From NCBI GenBank assembly GCA_016806145.1, contig CP063168.1, positions 124,001 to 188,000 on the forward strand: 64,000 nt of DNA, written 5' to 3'. The DNA is from Variovorax paradoxus (GTDB taxonomy: Bacteria; Pseudomonadota; Gammaproteobacteria; Burkholderiales; Burkholderiaceae_C). This document shows positions 7,326 to 16,874 of the stretch, piece after piece. A program made the translations under genes and the position numbers. The first letter of the stretch is position 1, and each line of letters opens with the position of its first letter. The notes under the pieces were generated by a model. It was not told the origin of the DNA and made no database searches. It worked only from the letters and a program-made list of their open reading frames with translations.

Positions 7326-8471
7326 CTACGGCCTGAACAGTTCTTGGTCAACGAAGCGACCGGTTTGCCGGAGCGGAGGCACAAGCTGGTCGTCCGCGTA
7401 CGGGCAACCGGTGCTCGCGATGGCCTTCTGCCCCTGCTTCTCGGCCGCCTCCGGCGAGTGCCCCTGTCCGGCCAGCAGCGCCAGCAGCATCGGCCCATAA
7501 CCAGGCTGCCACGCCGTCAGTTCAGGGAAGCTGGACCGCATCGCCGCGAGGATGCGTAGGCCCGACCAGTCCAAGTCTCCCCAGAAGTACGCCGGCTGGG
7601 CGCCCTTGCCGAAGAGCCATGCTTTGAACCCATCTCGCAGGTCTCGCGCGTTGCCGCCGCGGTCGGAGAAGAACAACGAGCACCCGTCGGGCGTCCGCAG
7701 CCGCTGAGCACTACCCATGAAACCGGAGGCGTACACCAGGGCCAGCCCGTCAAACTCCGGGCTGGTGGAACGTACTGCCCTGTCGTACGTCATCAGGTTC
7801 TCGATGAAAAGGACGCCGCGAAAGCCGGCTGAGGGCAGGTAGACCTGCAGTTGCACCGGCGACTCCGGGAAGGGACAGTCGTCAAGCCCGAGCAGCGCGG
7901 CAACCAACGCCTGGCGCTTGTCCAGAACCTTGGACATCCCCCAGAACAGCTGAGCGGAAACCTCGCGAAGCAGCAGAGACTTGTTCCTCAAGGCAGGCAG
8001 TTCGTTCAGGCGGGCTACGACCTCGTCCACCGTGCGGTCGGGCATGTCGATGCAGAACTCACCGACCTGGCGTTTGACCTCCTCCGAGGCCGCCAGGCCT
8101 GCGAAGACGGCTTCTCTCCACCGTTCAGAGGCACTTCGAACTCGCTCGGGCCGGCCAACGGCTGCTCGCAGGGCGGCTTCATCGAGGACTGTGACACGCG
8201 GATCCCGGTCGTACCCGGAGCGCAGCTTGGTTACGCCATCAGGTTTGACTGCCAACCAGCCCCACCGCACGATCTCGCCGAGGTGTTCCCAGAGCGTCTC
8301 CTTTGCTGACTCAAATGGCGCGTCGTAGAGGGCCGGCCAGGTTTTGGCGCCGAGCGCCACTGACTGCGCACGCGTCCCCCGCTGGTCCGCACTGTCGAGC
8401 CGGTCAACCAACAGGTTAAGCAGCTGCTGAATATCAGCGCCCTGCAGCCAGAGCGGAGCGCGCTCGCTCAA
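7326..8471 (-). CDS. jetD: Wadjet protein JetD (Toprim nuclease subunit)
   Basis: 381 residues of the DUF3322/DUF2220 type. An N-terminal region of about 200 residues is followed by a Toprim-like part with FIENL (acidic Glu) and WGDLDWSGLRI (DxD) and the conserved tail VDQELF. In Wadjet systems JetD is the topoisomerase-VI-like nuclease that cuts small circular DNA extruded by the JetABC condensin. It overlaps jetC by 4 nt (ATGA), so translation is coupled. The reading frame is intact and all acidic motifs are present. Confidence 0.93.
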   Translation of the reverse strand: MSERAPLWLQGADIQQLLNLLVDRLDSADQRGTRAQSVALGAKTWPALYDAPFESAKETLWEHLGEIVRWGWLAVKPDGVTKLRSGYDRDPRVTVLDEAALRAAVGRPERVRSASERWREAVFAGLAASEEVKRQVGEFCIDMPDRTVDEVVARLNELPALRNKSLLLREVSAQLFWGMSKVLDKRQALVAALLGLDDCPFPESPVQLQVYLPSAGFRGVLFIENLMTYDRAVRSTSPEFDGLALVYASGFMGSAQRLRTPDGCSLFFSDRGGNARDLRDGFKAWLFGKGAQPAYFWGDLDWSGLRILAAMRSSFPELTAWQPGYGPMLLALLAGQGHSPEAAEKQGQKAIASTGCPYADDQLVPPLRQTGRFVDQELFRP

Positions 8472-11400
8472 GGTGCGGCCTCCGCGGAGCTTGCAGGTGC
8501 TGCATTGGCAAGTGCCCCTGGCATGAACAGGTCGCCAGGCTGCGGCACTGCGGGCGCAGGCTCCTTCGTTTCAAAAGCCAAGCGCGCTTGCTCCCTGGCC
8601 TTCTCGCGATGGGCCTCCCACATCTCGCGCATCCGGTCTTTCTTGAAGTGACGCTCGTCGCACTCGATGATGAAGTCGAGTTCGCCGTTCATCTCGTCGA
8701 CACCGGCGCGGCTGTAGCTGAACTCACGGTCAAACTCAGGACGCAGGCCGCCGGCGCCGCGGGTCGGCATGGCGCTGATGAGCTGCAGGCCCAAGCTGTC
8801 ACGGAGGTACCGAAGCACCGCTCGAGCGCGCAACTCGTCCATGCGCGAGAACGACTCGTCGCTCACAAGCAGCTTCAGACTTGGCCCCCTGTCGAAGAGC
8901 TTCATCCGATTGGTCACCACCGCGGCTCGAACTATATATGCGGGCGTCTCCAACTGACCGCCGGAGCCGGTGCCCCAGGTGGACAACGCGATGCGACCGC
9001 CACTGTCGGACTCGTTCCAGATTTCGTAGCGGCGGTAGTTCCGGTAGTCGGCAATGCGCAGGAGGTCGCGTTCGGCGCGTTCCTGGTCCTTGTCCAGCAG
9101 CAGCTTCACCAGCCGGTCGCGCACCGCTTGGTGCTTGTCGGAAAGCGTCGTCTCTGCGAACAGGTCCACCGTGTCGGGAGAGTCGGCCAACTCAGCCACC
9201 GCCTTGAAGAAGCCGTAGTAGTCCTCGAACTCAGGCTCCCACTTGGACCAGTCGATGGTGAAGCGGTCGGTCCCAAACTTGAGGTTCTGCAGCTCAGCGT
9301 TCATGTGCCGCAGCGTGCGGACACCGTCGTCGACCTTGGCTTTGATTTCGACGCAGAACTGCTTGGTGAAGACGTCGTGGAAGGACCGTTCTGCTTTTCC
9401 TACCTCATTGCGGTTGTTGTAGAGGCCCACACCTTCGAGGTCTGCGTGCAACGAGCCAACGGCACGTCCCAGCTGCACAAGCGGCCCGTAGCATGGGTCG
9501 AAACCCTCGCCTTCGTGCGAATAAGGCAGGTGGGTTTGGAAGCGTTCCTCGGTCTTGGCCAGGCTTTGGTGCTCGCTAAGACGCTCCCGAACTTCCCCGA
9601 TGCGCATGGCCGGCAAGCTCCGAAGTGTTTCCCTTCGGGCCATCACCTCGTTGACTGACACCACGGTCAGGAGCTCTGTCACCTGCTCGGACAGCACGGT
9701 GTAGGTGCGCTCAGGGTTTAGCTCACAGACCTGCTTGAGCCGACCAATCTGTCGTTCCAGCTCACGCAGTCGGTCGTCACGGCGCCCTTGCACCGTCTTG
9801 ATAACCTCTTCCGACTTGATGGTCCGGTCGTTGGCCAACGCGATGGCGTTCTCCGCGTCCTTTCGGTCTTTCGCCACAGCGGCCAGTTGACGCTGCAGTT
9901 CGGTCAGACGCGTTTCCAGTTCATTTACCTCAGTGAGGTCAAGCTGGCTCAGGTCTCTCTGGGCTTGGTCGATTTCCACCGCGTAGTTCAGCAGCGGGTC
10001 AGGGTCGAAGTTCGGCTCCCTAACCGTTGCCAGCAACGTCCGCACGTCACCCAGCGTCTGTTGAAGCTTCTGAAGGTCATCCAGGCGCTTCTCCGCCGCT
10101 TCCAACTGGGCAATCGTCCGCTGGAGAGCGTTCTCACGAGCGGCGCGGCCGAAGACCAGCTCCCTGAATTCCGTCGGATACATCGTGCGAGAGCCCGCTG
10201 CCTTACCGTCAATCGTGATGCCACGGTGGACTTCTCGAAGCTCGTCGGAACTAGCAACCTTCTCCACCCCGCCCCACTGGTCCACTAGATAAGCCCGGGC
10301 GATTGGATGGTTGGTCTGCAGCTCGTGAATCATCGAGTCCTGCGGAACGGTGGCGGGGTTGGCGTGCCGCATGCACAGCTTGCCCTGGATGACACGAGAC
10401 TTGGACTTGATGGAGTGCAAGAAGTCGATGGTTCGCGCTTCCCATTCCGGCTTCACGATGAAGTTCAGCCGTGCCATGCCCATGTAGGCTTCGATGGCAG
10501 GTTGCCATTTCGAGTTTGGTACCGGCTCCACAAGGTCGCAAAGGACGAGCACTGACGCTTCTGGCAGCTCTTGGCGGATGCGGTTCAGGGCATAGGTCGT
10601 GGCTGGGTCGTAGTTGCCGCCGCCGCCGGCCATGTTGGCTTTAGCGGCGGCGAGGTCACGGACCATCTTCTGCTCTGCGGAGATGCGCGTCTGCAGTGAC
10701 GCTTCATCGGCAGCGATGGCCATTGAAACACTGTCCAGAGGACCCACCAGCGCCTTGAATACGCCAGCAAGCGCGCCATTCAGGCCTTCGAACTGCTCAC
10801 ACAGTTCCAGCAGCTCGTTCGGGACGAGCGAGGGCGCTTGAACGACACGATGGACGGTCTTCACAAGGTCGGCGAGATGGCCGAGCTCCGTCTTCGCATA
10901 GGCGCTGGCTACGGCCTCGACGGCTGGTAGCAGGCGGTTGAACTCCTTGGGAATTTCCTTGCCAGCAAGCTGCCTGGCCACGCTGTCCAGATTGGCCGCG
11001 GAACGTAGTCCCTTGACCAGGTCGTCCAACACCTTGCGAGCGTTGCCGGTGGCGTTGCGCAGTTGCAGCTCCAGTCGCTCCTTCACGCCGTGTGCTGCGA
11101 TGCCTTGCAAACTCGCAGTCAGCTGCACCCGACTTCTGTCCAGGTTGTCCCACTGGGTCGACAAGGTGGTGATAAGCGCGAGGTTTCGTTCCTCGATTTC
11201 AGCGTCCTTGGCAATCTTGCGGCGTTCTTCGTCGATGCGGGCGTCGTCGTCGCGAAGATGTACTCGGGCCAGCAAGAGGTCGTACTGCACCTGCTCTTCA
11301 AAGGAGCTGGCGGTATCGTCGATGGCAACCTTCAGCTCTTTCAATCGAGTGACGGTGGCCGTGAGGCGCTCACCCTCCTCCCGCAGGCTGGTCACCTGAC

Positions 11401-12163
11401 GCATGAGTTCGCTGATACGCGAGATGCTCTCCTGAAGCAACTTTCCGTCGAACTCGAGGATGTCATCGCGCACCAGGTCGTGGACCGACCCGATGGGTTT
11501 GTAGGCGATGGACTGGCTCCAAGCCTTGGCGGCGTTAGAGGTCTCGTCCCAGGTCACCGACGTGCGGCCGCGGAACCGACCGTAGAGTGCGCAGAGGTAG
11601 TCCTTCTTGTGGCTGTCGAAGGACGTGACTTTGCGGTAACGCGCCTTCAGGCGTTTGACCAAGTCTTCGACGGCGACCCACTCGCTTTGCTGGGCATCCT
11701 TGAGGAAGTCGGCGACGCTCAACGCCTCCTCGTCGACGATGATGAGTTCTAGCCGCTCGAGGCGGGCTACCCTGCGCTCCCCTTGCCCATCAACCCGAGC
11801 TGCCGCGGCGACGACCGCAGTGAACGGCTTGGCGGTGGTCTCGCCATCCTCTGGGCGGAAGACCGCCGCCACACATCCGTGCGCCCCATCGGGTCGTGAG
11901 AAGAGGCTGTACTCGGCGCCACAGATGAACGACTCCAGCGTGCGCTTGGTCTTGCCGCGCCGCCCTGTGCCGTGCGTCTCTTCTTGGCCAGGGTTGTACG
12001 CGACGATGCCTTGGTACGACGCCGTCATGACGGTTTGCAAAGCATCGAGCATCGTCGACTTGCCGGCGCCGGTAGGACCGGTGAGCAGCGTCATGTTGCC
12101 AAGCTCGTAGTCCCCCGGAGGCAGCTGCCCCCAGTTGACGAGCACCAAACGGTCAAGCTTCAT
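8468..12163 (-). CDS. jetC: Wadjet protein JetC (SMC/MksB-like ATPase)
   Basis: 1231 residues, the MukB/MksB-like motor. Walker A GPTGAGKST is at residues 29-37. Long coiled coils surround a hinge region near the middle. At the C-terminus stand an ABC signature GTGSGGQ and a Walker B LKLLVSDESFSRMD followed by a D-loop. It loads with JetA and JetB on DNA and extrudes loops. The tail after the ATPase (ERHFKKDRMREMWEAHREKA and a Pro/Ala-rich end) is an extension. The gene overlaps jetB and jetD by 4 nt each. Confidence 0.95.
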   Translation of the reverse strand: MKLDRLVLVNWGQLPPGDYELGNMTLLTGPTGAGKSTMLDALQTVMTASYQGIVAYNPGQEETHGTGRRGKTKRTLESFICGAEYSLFSRPDGAHGCVAAVFRPEDGETTAKPFTAVVAAAARVDGQGERRVARLERLELIIVDEEALSVADFLKDAQQSEWVAVEDLVKRLKARYRKVTSFDSHKKDYLCALYGRFRGRTSVTWDETSNAAKAWSQSIAYKPIGSVHDLVRDDILEFDGKLLQESISRISELMRQVTSLREEGERLTATVTRLKELKVAIDDTASSFEEQVQYDLLLARVHLRDDDARIDEERRKIAKDAEIEERNLALITTLSTQWDNLDRSRVQLTASLQGIAAHGVKERLELQLRNATGNARKVLDDLVKGLRSAANLDSVARQLAGKEIPKEFNRLLPAVEAVASAYAKTELGHLADLVKTVHRVVQAPSLVPNELLELCEQFEGLNGALAGVFKALVGPLDSVSMAIAADEASLQTRISAEQKMVRDLAAAKANMAGGGGNYDPATTYALNRIRQELPEASVLVLCDLVEPVPNSKWQPAIEAYMGMARLNFIVKPEWEARTIDFLHSIKSKSRVIQGKLCMRHANPATVPQDSMIHELQTNHPIARAYLVDQWGGVEKVASSDELREVHRGITIDGKAAGSRTMYPTEFRELVFGRAARENALQRTIAQLEAAEKRLDDLQKLQQTLGDVRTLLATVREPNFDPDPLLNYAVEIDQAQRDLSQLDLTEVNELETRLTELQRQLAAVAKDRKDAENAIALANDRTIKSEEVIKTVQGRRDDRLRELERQIGRLKQVCELNPERTYTVLSEQVTELLTVVSVNEVMARRETLRSLPAMRIGEVRERLSEHQSLAKTEERFQTHLPYSHEGEGFDPCYGPLVQLGRAVGSLHADLEGVGLYNNRNEVGKAERSFHDVFTKQFCVEIKAKVDDGVRTLRHMNAELQNLKFGTDRFTIDWSKWEPEFEDYYGFFKAVAELADSPDTVDLFAETTLSDKHQAVRDRLVKLLLDKDQERAERDLLRIADYRNYRRYEIWNESDSGGRIALSTWGTGSGGQLETPAYIVRAAVVTNRMKLFDRGPSLKLLVSDESFSRMDELRARAVLRYLRDSLGLQLISAMPTRGAGGLRPEFDREFSYSRAGVDEMNGELDFIIECDERHFKKDRMREMWEAHREKAREQARLAFETKEPAPAVPQPGDLFMPGALANAAPASSAEAAP

Positions 12164-12831
12164 GCGGCCTCCTCGCCGACGGTCGTCACCTGCTCGACGA
12201 CACCATCCGTATCGAGTGCTGCGCTCATCGCGTCGTTGGAAACGACGCCAAGGATGGTCGGCCGGATGGCCAGTAGCGCGTCTTCGTCCGCGATGCTGAA
12301 GGTTGGCGAGTAGCTCAGCAGGCGGTGCTTGCGCAGTTCTGCGAGCAACTGCATCTTCTCGGTCGAGCCGTTCGGAAGTTGCCGCTTGAGCTGTGTCTGC
12401 AGAGCCACGGCCAACTCCTCGAACCCAATAAGAGCTTCGCCTTGCGGTTGAATGTCGCCGGAGTTCAGCTTGTTCTGGTAAAGGAAACGCAGGGCAAGGG
12501 CTGCGGCCACGAAGTCGGCCGAGACGCGAGCGCGCAGCGCCGGCACGGCTTCGTGCGAATCCTCCGGCAGGCCATCGACGACAGCACCTGGCGCGTAGAG
12601 CCGATAGAACTGGTTGGTGGTGTCGTGATGAAGCAGGAAACCGGCGAGGTCGAAGTAGTCTTCGAGAAGCTGTTGGATGCGCCTCGCATCGTCATACAGC
12701 GCCTGCTCCGTGCGGTCCTCGTCGCGGACGATGACGCCATAGGAGAACAGCCGGATGACCAATTCCCGGAAGCGCTCCTGCTTCATGTTGACCAGCGCCA
12801 GCTGGTCGCGAACGACGGTGGACAGGTTCAT
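12160..12831 (-). CDS. jetB: Wadjet protein JetB (MksE-like, DUF4194)
   Basis: 223 residues; winged-helix kite-type subunit. Motifs read by eye include FRELVIRLFSYGVIVRDEDR near the N-terminus and the DDARRIQQLLEDYFDLAGF helix. It bridges JetA and the JetC heads. It overlaps jetA and jetC by 4 nt. Confidence 0.92.
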   Translation of the reverse strand: MNLSTVVRDQLALVNMKQERFRELVIRLFSYGVIVRDEDRTEQALYDDARRIQQLLEDYFDLAGFLLHHDTTNQFYRLYAPGAVVDGLPEDSHEAVPALRARVSADFVAAALALRFLYQNKLNSGDIQPQGEALIGFEELAVALQTQLKRQLPNGSTEKMQLLAELRKHRLLSYSPTFSIADEDALLAIRPTILGVVSNDAMSAALDTDGVVEQVTTVGEEAA

Positions 12832-14255
12832 TTCTTCAGGTCGATTTCGTAGTCGCTGCCGGAATAGGCCGGGTTGTCCATGCGCGTCGGCAGCCTGCGC
12901 ACTGAGAAGTCACTTCCACTGGCCCGTGCGGCTTCAACCGCCTGCATTGCTTTGAGCACGTCTTCTGCGCTCTCTGTCGGCAAGGCGGACAGCCTCACCG
13001 GGTGGCGGAAGATGCGCAGGTCCGCCCGCAGGCCCTCAGCCACAAGTTCATTGGGGAGCGAGAAAGCCTCGGCTTCGGCGCGAGCCACTGCGGCAGCGAG
13101 GCGCTCCTCGCGGGTGGTTCGCGGCCGGATGGTGACGGTGACGGCTTTGCGTCGTTGCGTCACAGTTCGCAGCTTGAAGCTCGCTGGGTCGAGCAGCCGT
13201 ACCTCAGCGCTCGCCAGGTGCGCGCCGTAGTGGAGAAGAAGCCGGTCCTGCGCTTCGCGGTCTTCCGTCTGGGCCACCCGCTGGATGCCCTGTAGGTAGG
13301 CGTGGCGCGTCTGCCCCGCTCGCAGCATCAGCGACTGCATCGCCAGCCCGTTGACACGCTTGAGGTAGGTCTCCATCGCCTTGAGGAAGCCTGGCTGCTT
13401 GGTTTCGCAGGCTGCATCGACGATGGCCTCGATGCGCCTGAGAAGCCACTCGTAGACCGTGGAACCCGCGTGCTCCTTTACTGCCCAATGGGCGATGTCG
13501 TGGAGCTGTTCGTCCATCCGGCGGAACTTCGCATCGTTCACCTGGCGCAGTCGCTCCAGGTTATGGCGGATGGCCTGCCGATTAAGCATGGCGTTGTCCG
13601 CCGTCAGCTGCTTAGAGTACTCGCGCTGGAAGCGGTCGAGGAACTCGACGAATTCGCTCCACTGGTGCTGCACTGATGCCGTCTGCATCAAGTGGCGCAC
13701 CAGCTCCTGAAAGTAGTCGATGCCTTCTGTCAGGTCCTCGATGACCTTTTCGGCGTACTCGTAGGCGTCGACGAGGTCGTGGGCATCGCCACGCGGCTGC
13801 AGCGCCGCGTCCAAGGCATTGCGGCAGCCACGCATGTTCCGCTGCCGGCTTCGGCTCGGGCGGTCGAGCGTCCACAGCGCTTCGGCGAACAGCTTGCCCG
13901 GACGAGAAAACCGAAATGCCGTCACCAGGCCGTGTCGGTCGGCGAACTGTTCCAGCCACCCGTCAGTGATGAGCGCTCGCATCAGCAGGTTCGTCAGCTG
14001 AAGTGGCTCGCCGTCGGCGCTGCTGAACTCGTCCTGTTCAGCCTCGGCGGTAAGCCGGTCGGGGTTGTCTCGCACGACGGCCATGAGTAGTTCGCGCAGC
14101 GAGTCCCGCGTCATCGTGTGCGCGTAGTCGGCAGCTGGACCGTGCAGGCGCTCGTACAGCGCGCGCAGGCACGCCACGACGAGCTCCCGGCGGGAGCTGT
14201 TCAGCGGTCGGAAGAAGCGCTTGCGTTCGGCCTCGAAGAACACGGGTTGACTCAT
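12828..14255 (-). CDS. jetA: Wadjet protein JetA (MksF-like kleisin)
   Basis: 475 residues. The opening FFEAERKRFFRPLNSSRREL is typical of JetA-family kleisins, followed by a helical core and a C-terminal winged helix region. JetA closes the JetC ring. It is the first jet gene, 55 bp after the RHH gene and very likely on the same transcript. I do not assign a Wadjet subtype from sequence alone. Confidence 0.9.
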   Translation of the reverse strand: MSQPVFFEAERKRFFRPLNSSRRELVVACLRALYERLHGPAADYAHTMTRDSLRELLMAVVRDNPDRLTAEAEQDEFSSADGEPLQLTNLLMRALITDGWLEQFADRHGLVTAFRFSRPGKLFAEALWTLDRPSRSRQRNMRGCRNALDAALQPRGDAHDLVDAYEYAEKVIEDLTEGIDYFQELVRHLMQTASVQHQWSEFVEFLDRFQREYSKQLTADNAMLNRQAIRHNLERLRQVNDAKFRRMDEQLHDIAHWAVKEHAGSTVYEWLLRRIEAIVDAACETKQPGFLKAMETYLKRVNGLAMQSLMLRAGQTRHAYLQGIQRVAQTEDREAQDRLLLHYGAHLASAEVRLLDPASFKLRTVTQRRKAVTVTIRPRTTREERLAAAVARAEAEAFSLPNELVAEGLRADLRIFRHPVRLSALPTESAEDVLKAMQAVEAARASGSDFSVRRLPTRMDNPAYSGSDYEIDLKK

Positions 14256-14310
14256 GGAGTATTTCTCCCGTGTAGCGGCCGCGTGGGGTGCACCTGAAGA
14301 CGGCGTCGCC

Positions 14311-14550
14311 TCATGCTGCTGCCACCCGTTTCACGGCGGACTTCTTCGCTGCAGATTTCTTGGCCGTGGTGGCCGCCTTGACAGGCGCGGGCACTTCGAC
14401 GCCGTGACGCTCGCAGTACTCGAGGAGTGCGACCTCGAACATGTTGGCAAGGGAGCGACGCTCACTCGCGGCAGCAGCCTCCCAGGCACGCCGGCAATTG
14501 GGCGTCAGCTTGATGGTCGCCACTTCCGTCTTGGTCTTCACACGCACCAC
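14311..14550 (-). CDS. Ribbon-helix-helix protein with basic tail, upstream of Wadjet
   Basis: 79 residues. A CopG/Arc-like fold is suggested by the strand TKTEVATIKLTPNCRRAWE and two helices (SLANMFEVALLEYCERHG), followed by a Lys/Ala tail (AAKKSAAKKSAVKRV type) that would add DNA affinity. The GTG start has a GAGGGAGG ribosome site. A good sigma70 promoter lies 30 bp upstream. It is paralogous to the RHH protein at 18074-18274, which heads the helicase operon. Autoregulation of the jet operon is inferred. Confidence 0.75.
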   Translation of the reverse strand: MVRVKTKTEVATIKLTPNCRRAWEAAAASERRSLANMFEVALLEYCERHGVEVPAPVKAATTAKKSAAKKSAVKRVAAA

Positions 14551-14579
14551 GGCGCCCTCCCTCGGGTTCAGGTATTGCC

Positions 14580-14608
14580 TTTATATTGCGCTTGGGAATG
14601 CCGCTCAA
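14580..14608 (-). promoter_or_regulatory. Sigma70-like promoter for RHH-jetABCD
   Basis: Minus strand: -35 TTGAGC, 17-bp spacer, -10 TATAAA, ending 30 bp before the RHH start codon. This is the best promoter match in the island. Confidence 0.6.
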
Positions 14609-14695
14609 CCTCCAAACAGGTGAAGACCGCGCCTAAATGCCATAGGTGCTATATCGGCGCGGCGTCTGTCTGGAATCGGCAACGGATGCTCGTTG

Positions 14696-15652
14696 TCAGC
14701 TGTACTTGCGAGCGTGTTTAACGCACAGCATGTAGAAGGCCTGCCGGTCAAAACCGGGTTTACCCGCTACGTCCACGAGTTCGCATCGCGCTGTCGCCTC
14801 GAATGCCGCCTCTGAAATCATTAGCGTGTCCTCTTCGTCGGGCTTGCTGCGGCTCTTGCGCACCCACGGTTCCATCGGCTCGTTCTTGATGAGCCTGGAC
14901 AGCGCTTCCATGCGAACGGGCGCCGAGTGCGCCTTCTCGGGGTCGCGGTTGAACACCTTGATGCCAGCGAAGACCTTCGTCATAAAGCGGTCCTTCTCGT
15001 CGTCATCTTCGCCAATGGTCTCGTGGACCATGTCGCTGTAGCGCAGCAGGTCACTGGCGGTGAAGCGCGGCTTGTTGAAGCGCGCCAGCCACTCGGGCGT
15101 CACCGGGTCGCGTTCCGGCCCGATGGTCATGAAGGTGTTCTCGGGCTCAAGCTGGCCTCCTTGCGTCAGCACGTCGACCTGCCAGTCGAACTCGAGAACT
15201 GAGACCGACGCCGGCCGAATGCGGCCGTTCGGCAAGTCCTGGACGAACCGCGTTCCCATGCCCGCGCAGACCATGAGGCCAGCGAAACGGATTTCCTGGT
15301 TGAGCGCCTCGAGTTCCGATGGCGGTCGGTCGCCCCAATCCCTGCGCTTCTCATAGGGCAAGGGACACAGGGCCTTCAGCCTGTTTACCAGGCCTGATGC
15401 CACTGCAGGCGCGCCTTCAGGCTGCGAAACTACTGCGTCCATGCGGCTGAGCCACAGCGCCAGGTCAGTATGGTGGGGTAGCGGGACGCGAGGGGTCACC
15501 CGCTGCTGCACCATCAGGTCGTTCGGGTCCAGACCCAGTTCGGCCGACACGACATGAATCGCATCGAGGCAAGCGCGGCCGGCCTTGAGGTCTGCGACGT
15601 GCCTGGCGTCATCGTCCAGCGGAAATTCGAATAGCAGGTTATCCCAGCTCAC
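14696..15652 (-). CDS. Unknown island protein, 318 aa
   Basis: Unrecognised cytoplasmic protein. It has an acidic N-terminus (WDNLLFEFPLDDDARHVADL), a central EALNQEIRFAGLMVCAGMGT stretch and a C-terminal region ending in YMLCVKHARKYS. No enzyme motif is evident. It overlaps the gene before it by 14 nt, so the pair is probably co-translated. Position upstream of the RHH-jet unit suggests an accessory or separate defence role, but this is only context. Confidence 0.65.
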   Translation of the reverse strand: MSWDNLLFEFPLDDDARHVADLKAGRACLDAIHVVSAELGLDPNDLMVQQRVTPRVPLPHHTDLALWLSRMDAVVSQPEGAPAVASGLVNRLKALCPLPYEKRRDWGDRPPSELEALNQEIRFAGLMVCAGMGTRFVQDLPNGRIRPASVSVLEFDWQVDVLTQGGQLEPENTFMTIGPERDPVTPEWLARFNKPRFTASDLLRYSDMVHETIGEDDDEKDRFMTKVFAGIKVFNRDPEKAHSAPVRMEALSRLIKNEPMEPWVRKSRSKPDEEDTLMISEAAFEATARCELVDVAGKPGFDRQAFYMLCVKHARKYS

Positions 15653-16604
15653 TTGCGCCGTAGCAAGAGCGTTTTCGAGAAGCGGCGAATTGATGAGGCA
15701 TCGGCTCGAAACGAGCAGCGCCGGCCGAGCTGAGGAGTTTGCGCACCCATTCGGCCAGGGACGTCTCGGGGTGCCGACGGGCGAAGAACGCGTAGCGCTT
15801 CCCGAAGTCCTCCCACTGAGCCTGTGTCAGCCGCGCTCTCGGGCTCCAAGGGACGTCAGCGGGAGCTCCTGCGGGCAGCTCGTGCAGAAGGGGTTGAACG
15901 GGTTCCAAGATGAGCTGGTCCGCGAAGAACAAGTCCGTGCGCAGTTTCGCGTCGAGCGTCGCGCCCTCGTTCGCCCTCACCGCTCTGCCCACCTCATATG
16001 TCCCGTCGAGCCACCCACCGAGCTTCCCTTCGACCAGCCGGCGATGTCTTTCGGCCAGGCGCTCCAACGGGCTAACCTCGCGGAAAGCCCCCTCCTTGCC
16101 GTTTGGTTGCACCGGGACCAGGAGCACCTTCCACAAGGAGCCGGTCGCCGCGCTTGTTCCGATGAACAGCAACTCGTCTCTTTGGACGCGCAGCGCTCCG
16201 AACGGCGGATCGTCCTCGTAGTTCTCGCGGATTCGCTTGCAAACCTCATCTGCCGCGGCCGCGAAGCTGGCCAGCCGCACCCGCTCGCAGCTGATGGCCG
16301 CGTCCGGGGACCACGACGCCACGTCGTATTGCAGGCGTTCACCCAAGCCGAGGTGCCCGCCAGTGCCGCGCGCTTCGGCCACAGCCTTCAAGGCGTGGGT
16401 GTGCTGGATGTTGACCCCGAGTGCCTTCAGGCGGCGCCGTAGCTCCTTGGCGGCTTGTTTTGGTTCTTCAAGAAGACCGTCCAGAGCCGCGGCGGCTTGC
16501 GGGGTGGTGATGACGTTGTCTCGCGCGGCCAAAAAGGCCAGAAGGGCGAGAGCTTGTTCCTGCAGCGGTCGACCCGCCGAGAGCATAGGGGAAGCAAGGG
16601 ACAT
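15639..16604 (-). CDS. Unknown island protein, 321 aa
   Basis: Unrecognised. The ATG at 16604 with a GGAGA ribosome site 9 nt upstream is chosen; the frame is open to 16751 but that part has no support. The N-terminal third is helical with a possible winged helix (ARDNVITTPQAAAALDGL, then AAKELRRRLKALGV). Later parts hold an LFIGTSAATGSLWKVLLVPV strand pair. Its 3' end overlaps the 318-aa gene by 14 nt. A DNA-binding or adaptor role is possible but not shown. Confidence 0.65.
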   Translation of the reverse strand: MSLASPMLSAGRPLQEQALALLAFLAARDNVITTPQAAAALDGLLEEPKQAAKELRRRLKALGVNIQHTHALKAVAEARGTGGHLGLGERLQYDVASWSPDAAISCERVRLASFAAAADEVCKRIRENYEDDPPFGALRVQRDELLFIGTSAATGSLWKVLLVPVQPNGKEGAFREVSPLERLAERHRRLVEGKLGGWLDGTYEVGRAVRANEGATLDAKLRTDLFFADQLILEPVQPLLHELPAGAPADVPWSPRARLTQAQWEDFGKRYAFFARRHPETSLAEWVRKLLSSAGAARFEPMPHQFAASRKRSCYGASELG

Positions 16605-16829
16605 TGCATGTCTCCATACCGAAGAAGCCGTGACGGACGGTGTGCGTTGTCCCGGCTCCGGTGTGGAAACACGGGGTGTGAATGTGGGTTGCTGCCTTTG
16701 CCATGCCTTGCGGGCCGGGGCCCGCTCGGTGTACACGCTGACACGCGGCAACTTGCGTTAGCCGCTAAGGTAGCCGGAATCGCAGAGCTCCGTCAAGCCG
16801 GCGGGCCCCCGCCCGCCGTTCTGACAGTT

Positions 16830-16866
16830 CCGACAAGACCTTGTCGGACCGACACGGCCCTGTCGG
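16830..16866. promoter_or_regulatory. Two adjoining inverted repeats with CCGACA/TGTCGG arms
   Basis: CCGACAAGACCTTGTCGG at 16830-16847 is a perfect palindrome with a 2-nt centre. CCGACA and TGTCGG recur at 16849-16854 and 16861-16866 with a 6-nt centre. The two centres are 19 bp apart. They lie in the 270-bp gap between the YozE-like gene and the 321-aa gene. This could be a tandem operator for one of the RHH proteins, or a terminator stem for the upstream gene; there is no T run, which favours an operator. Confidence 0.45.
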
Positions 16867-16874
16867 AGGCGGCC

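Noticed and set aside
8588..9658. Plus-strand frame of 356 codons inside jetC
   Set aside because: Antisense shadow of a gene with strong motifs; no family features.
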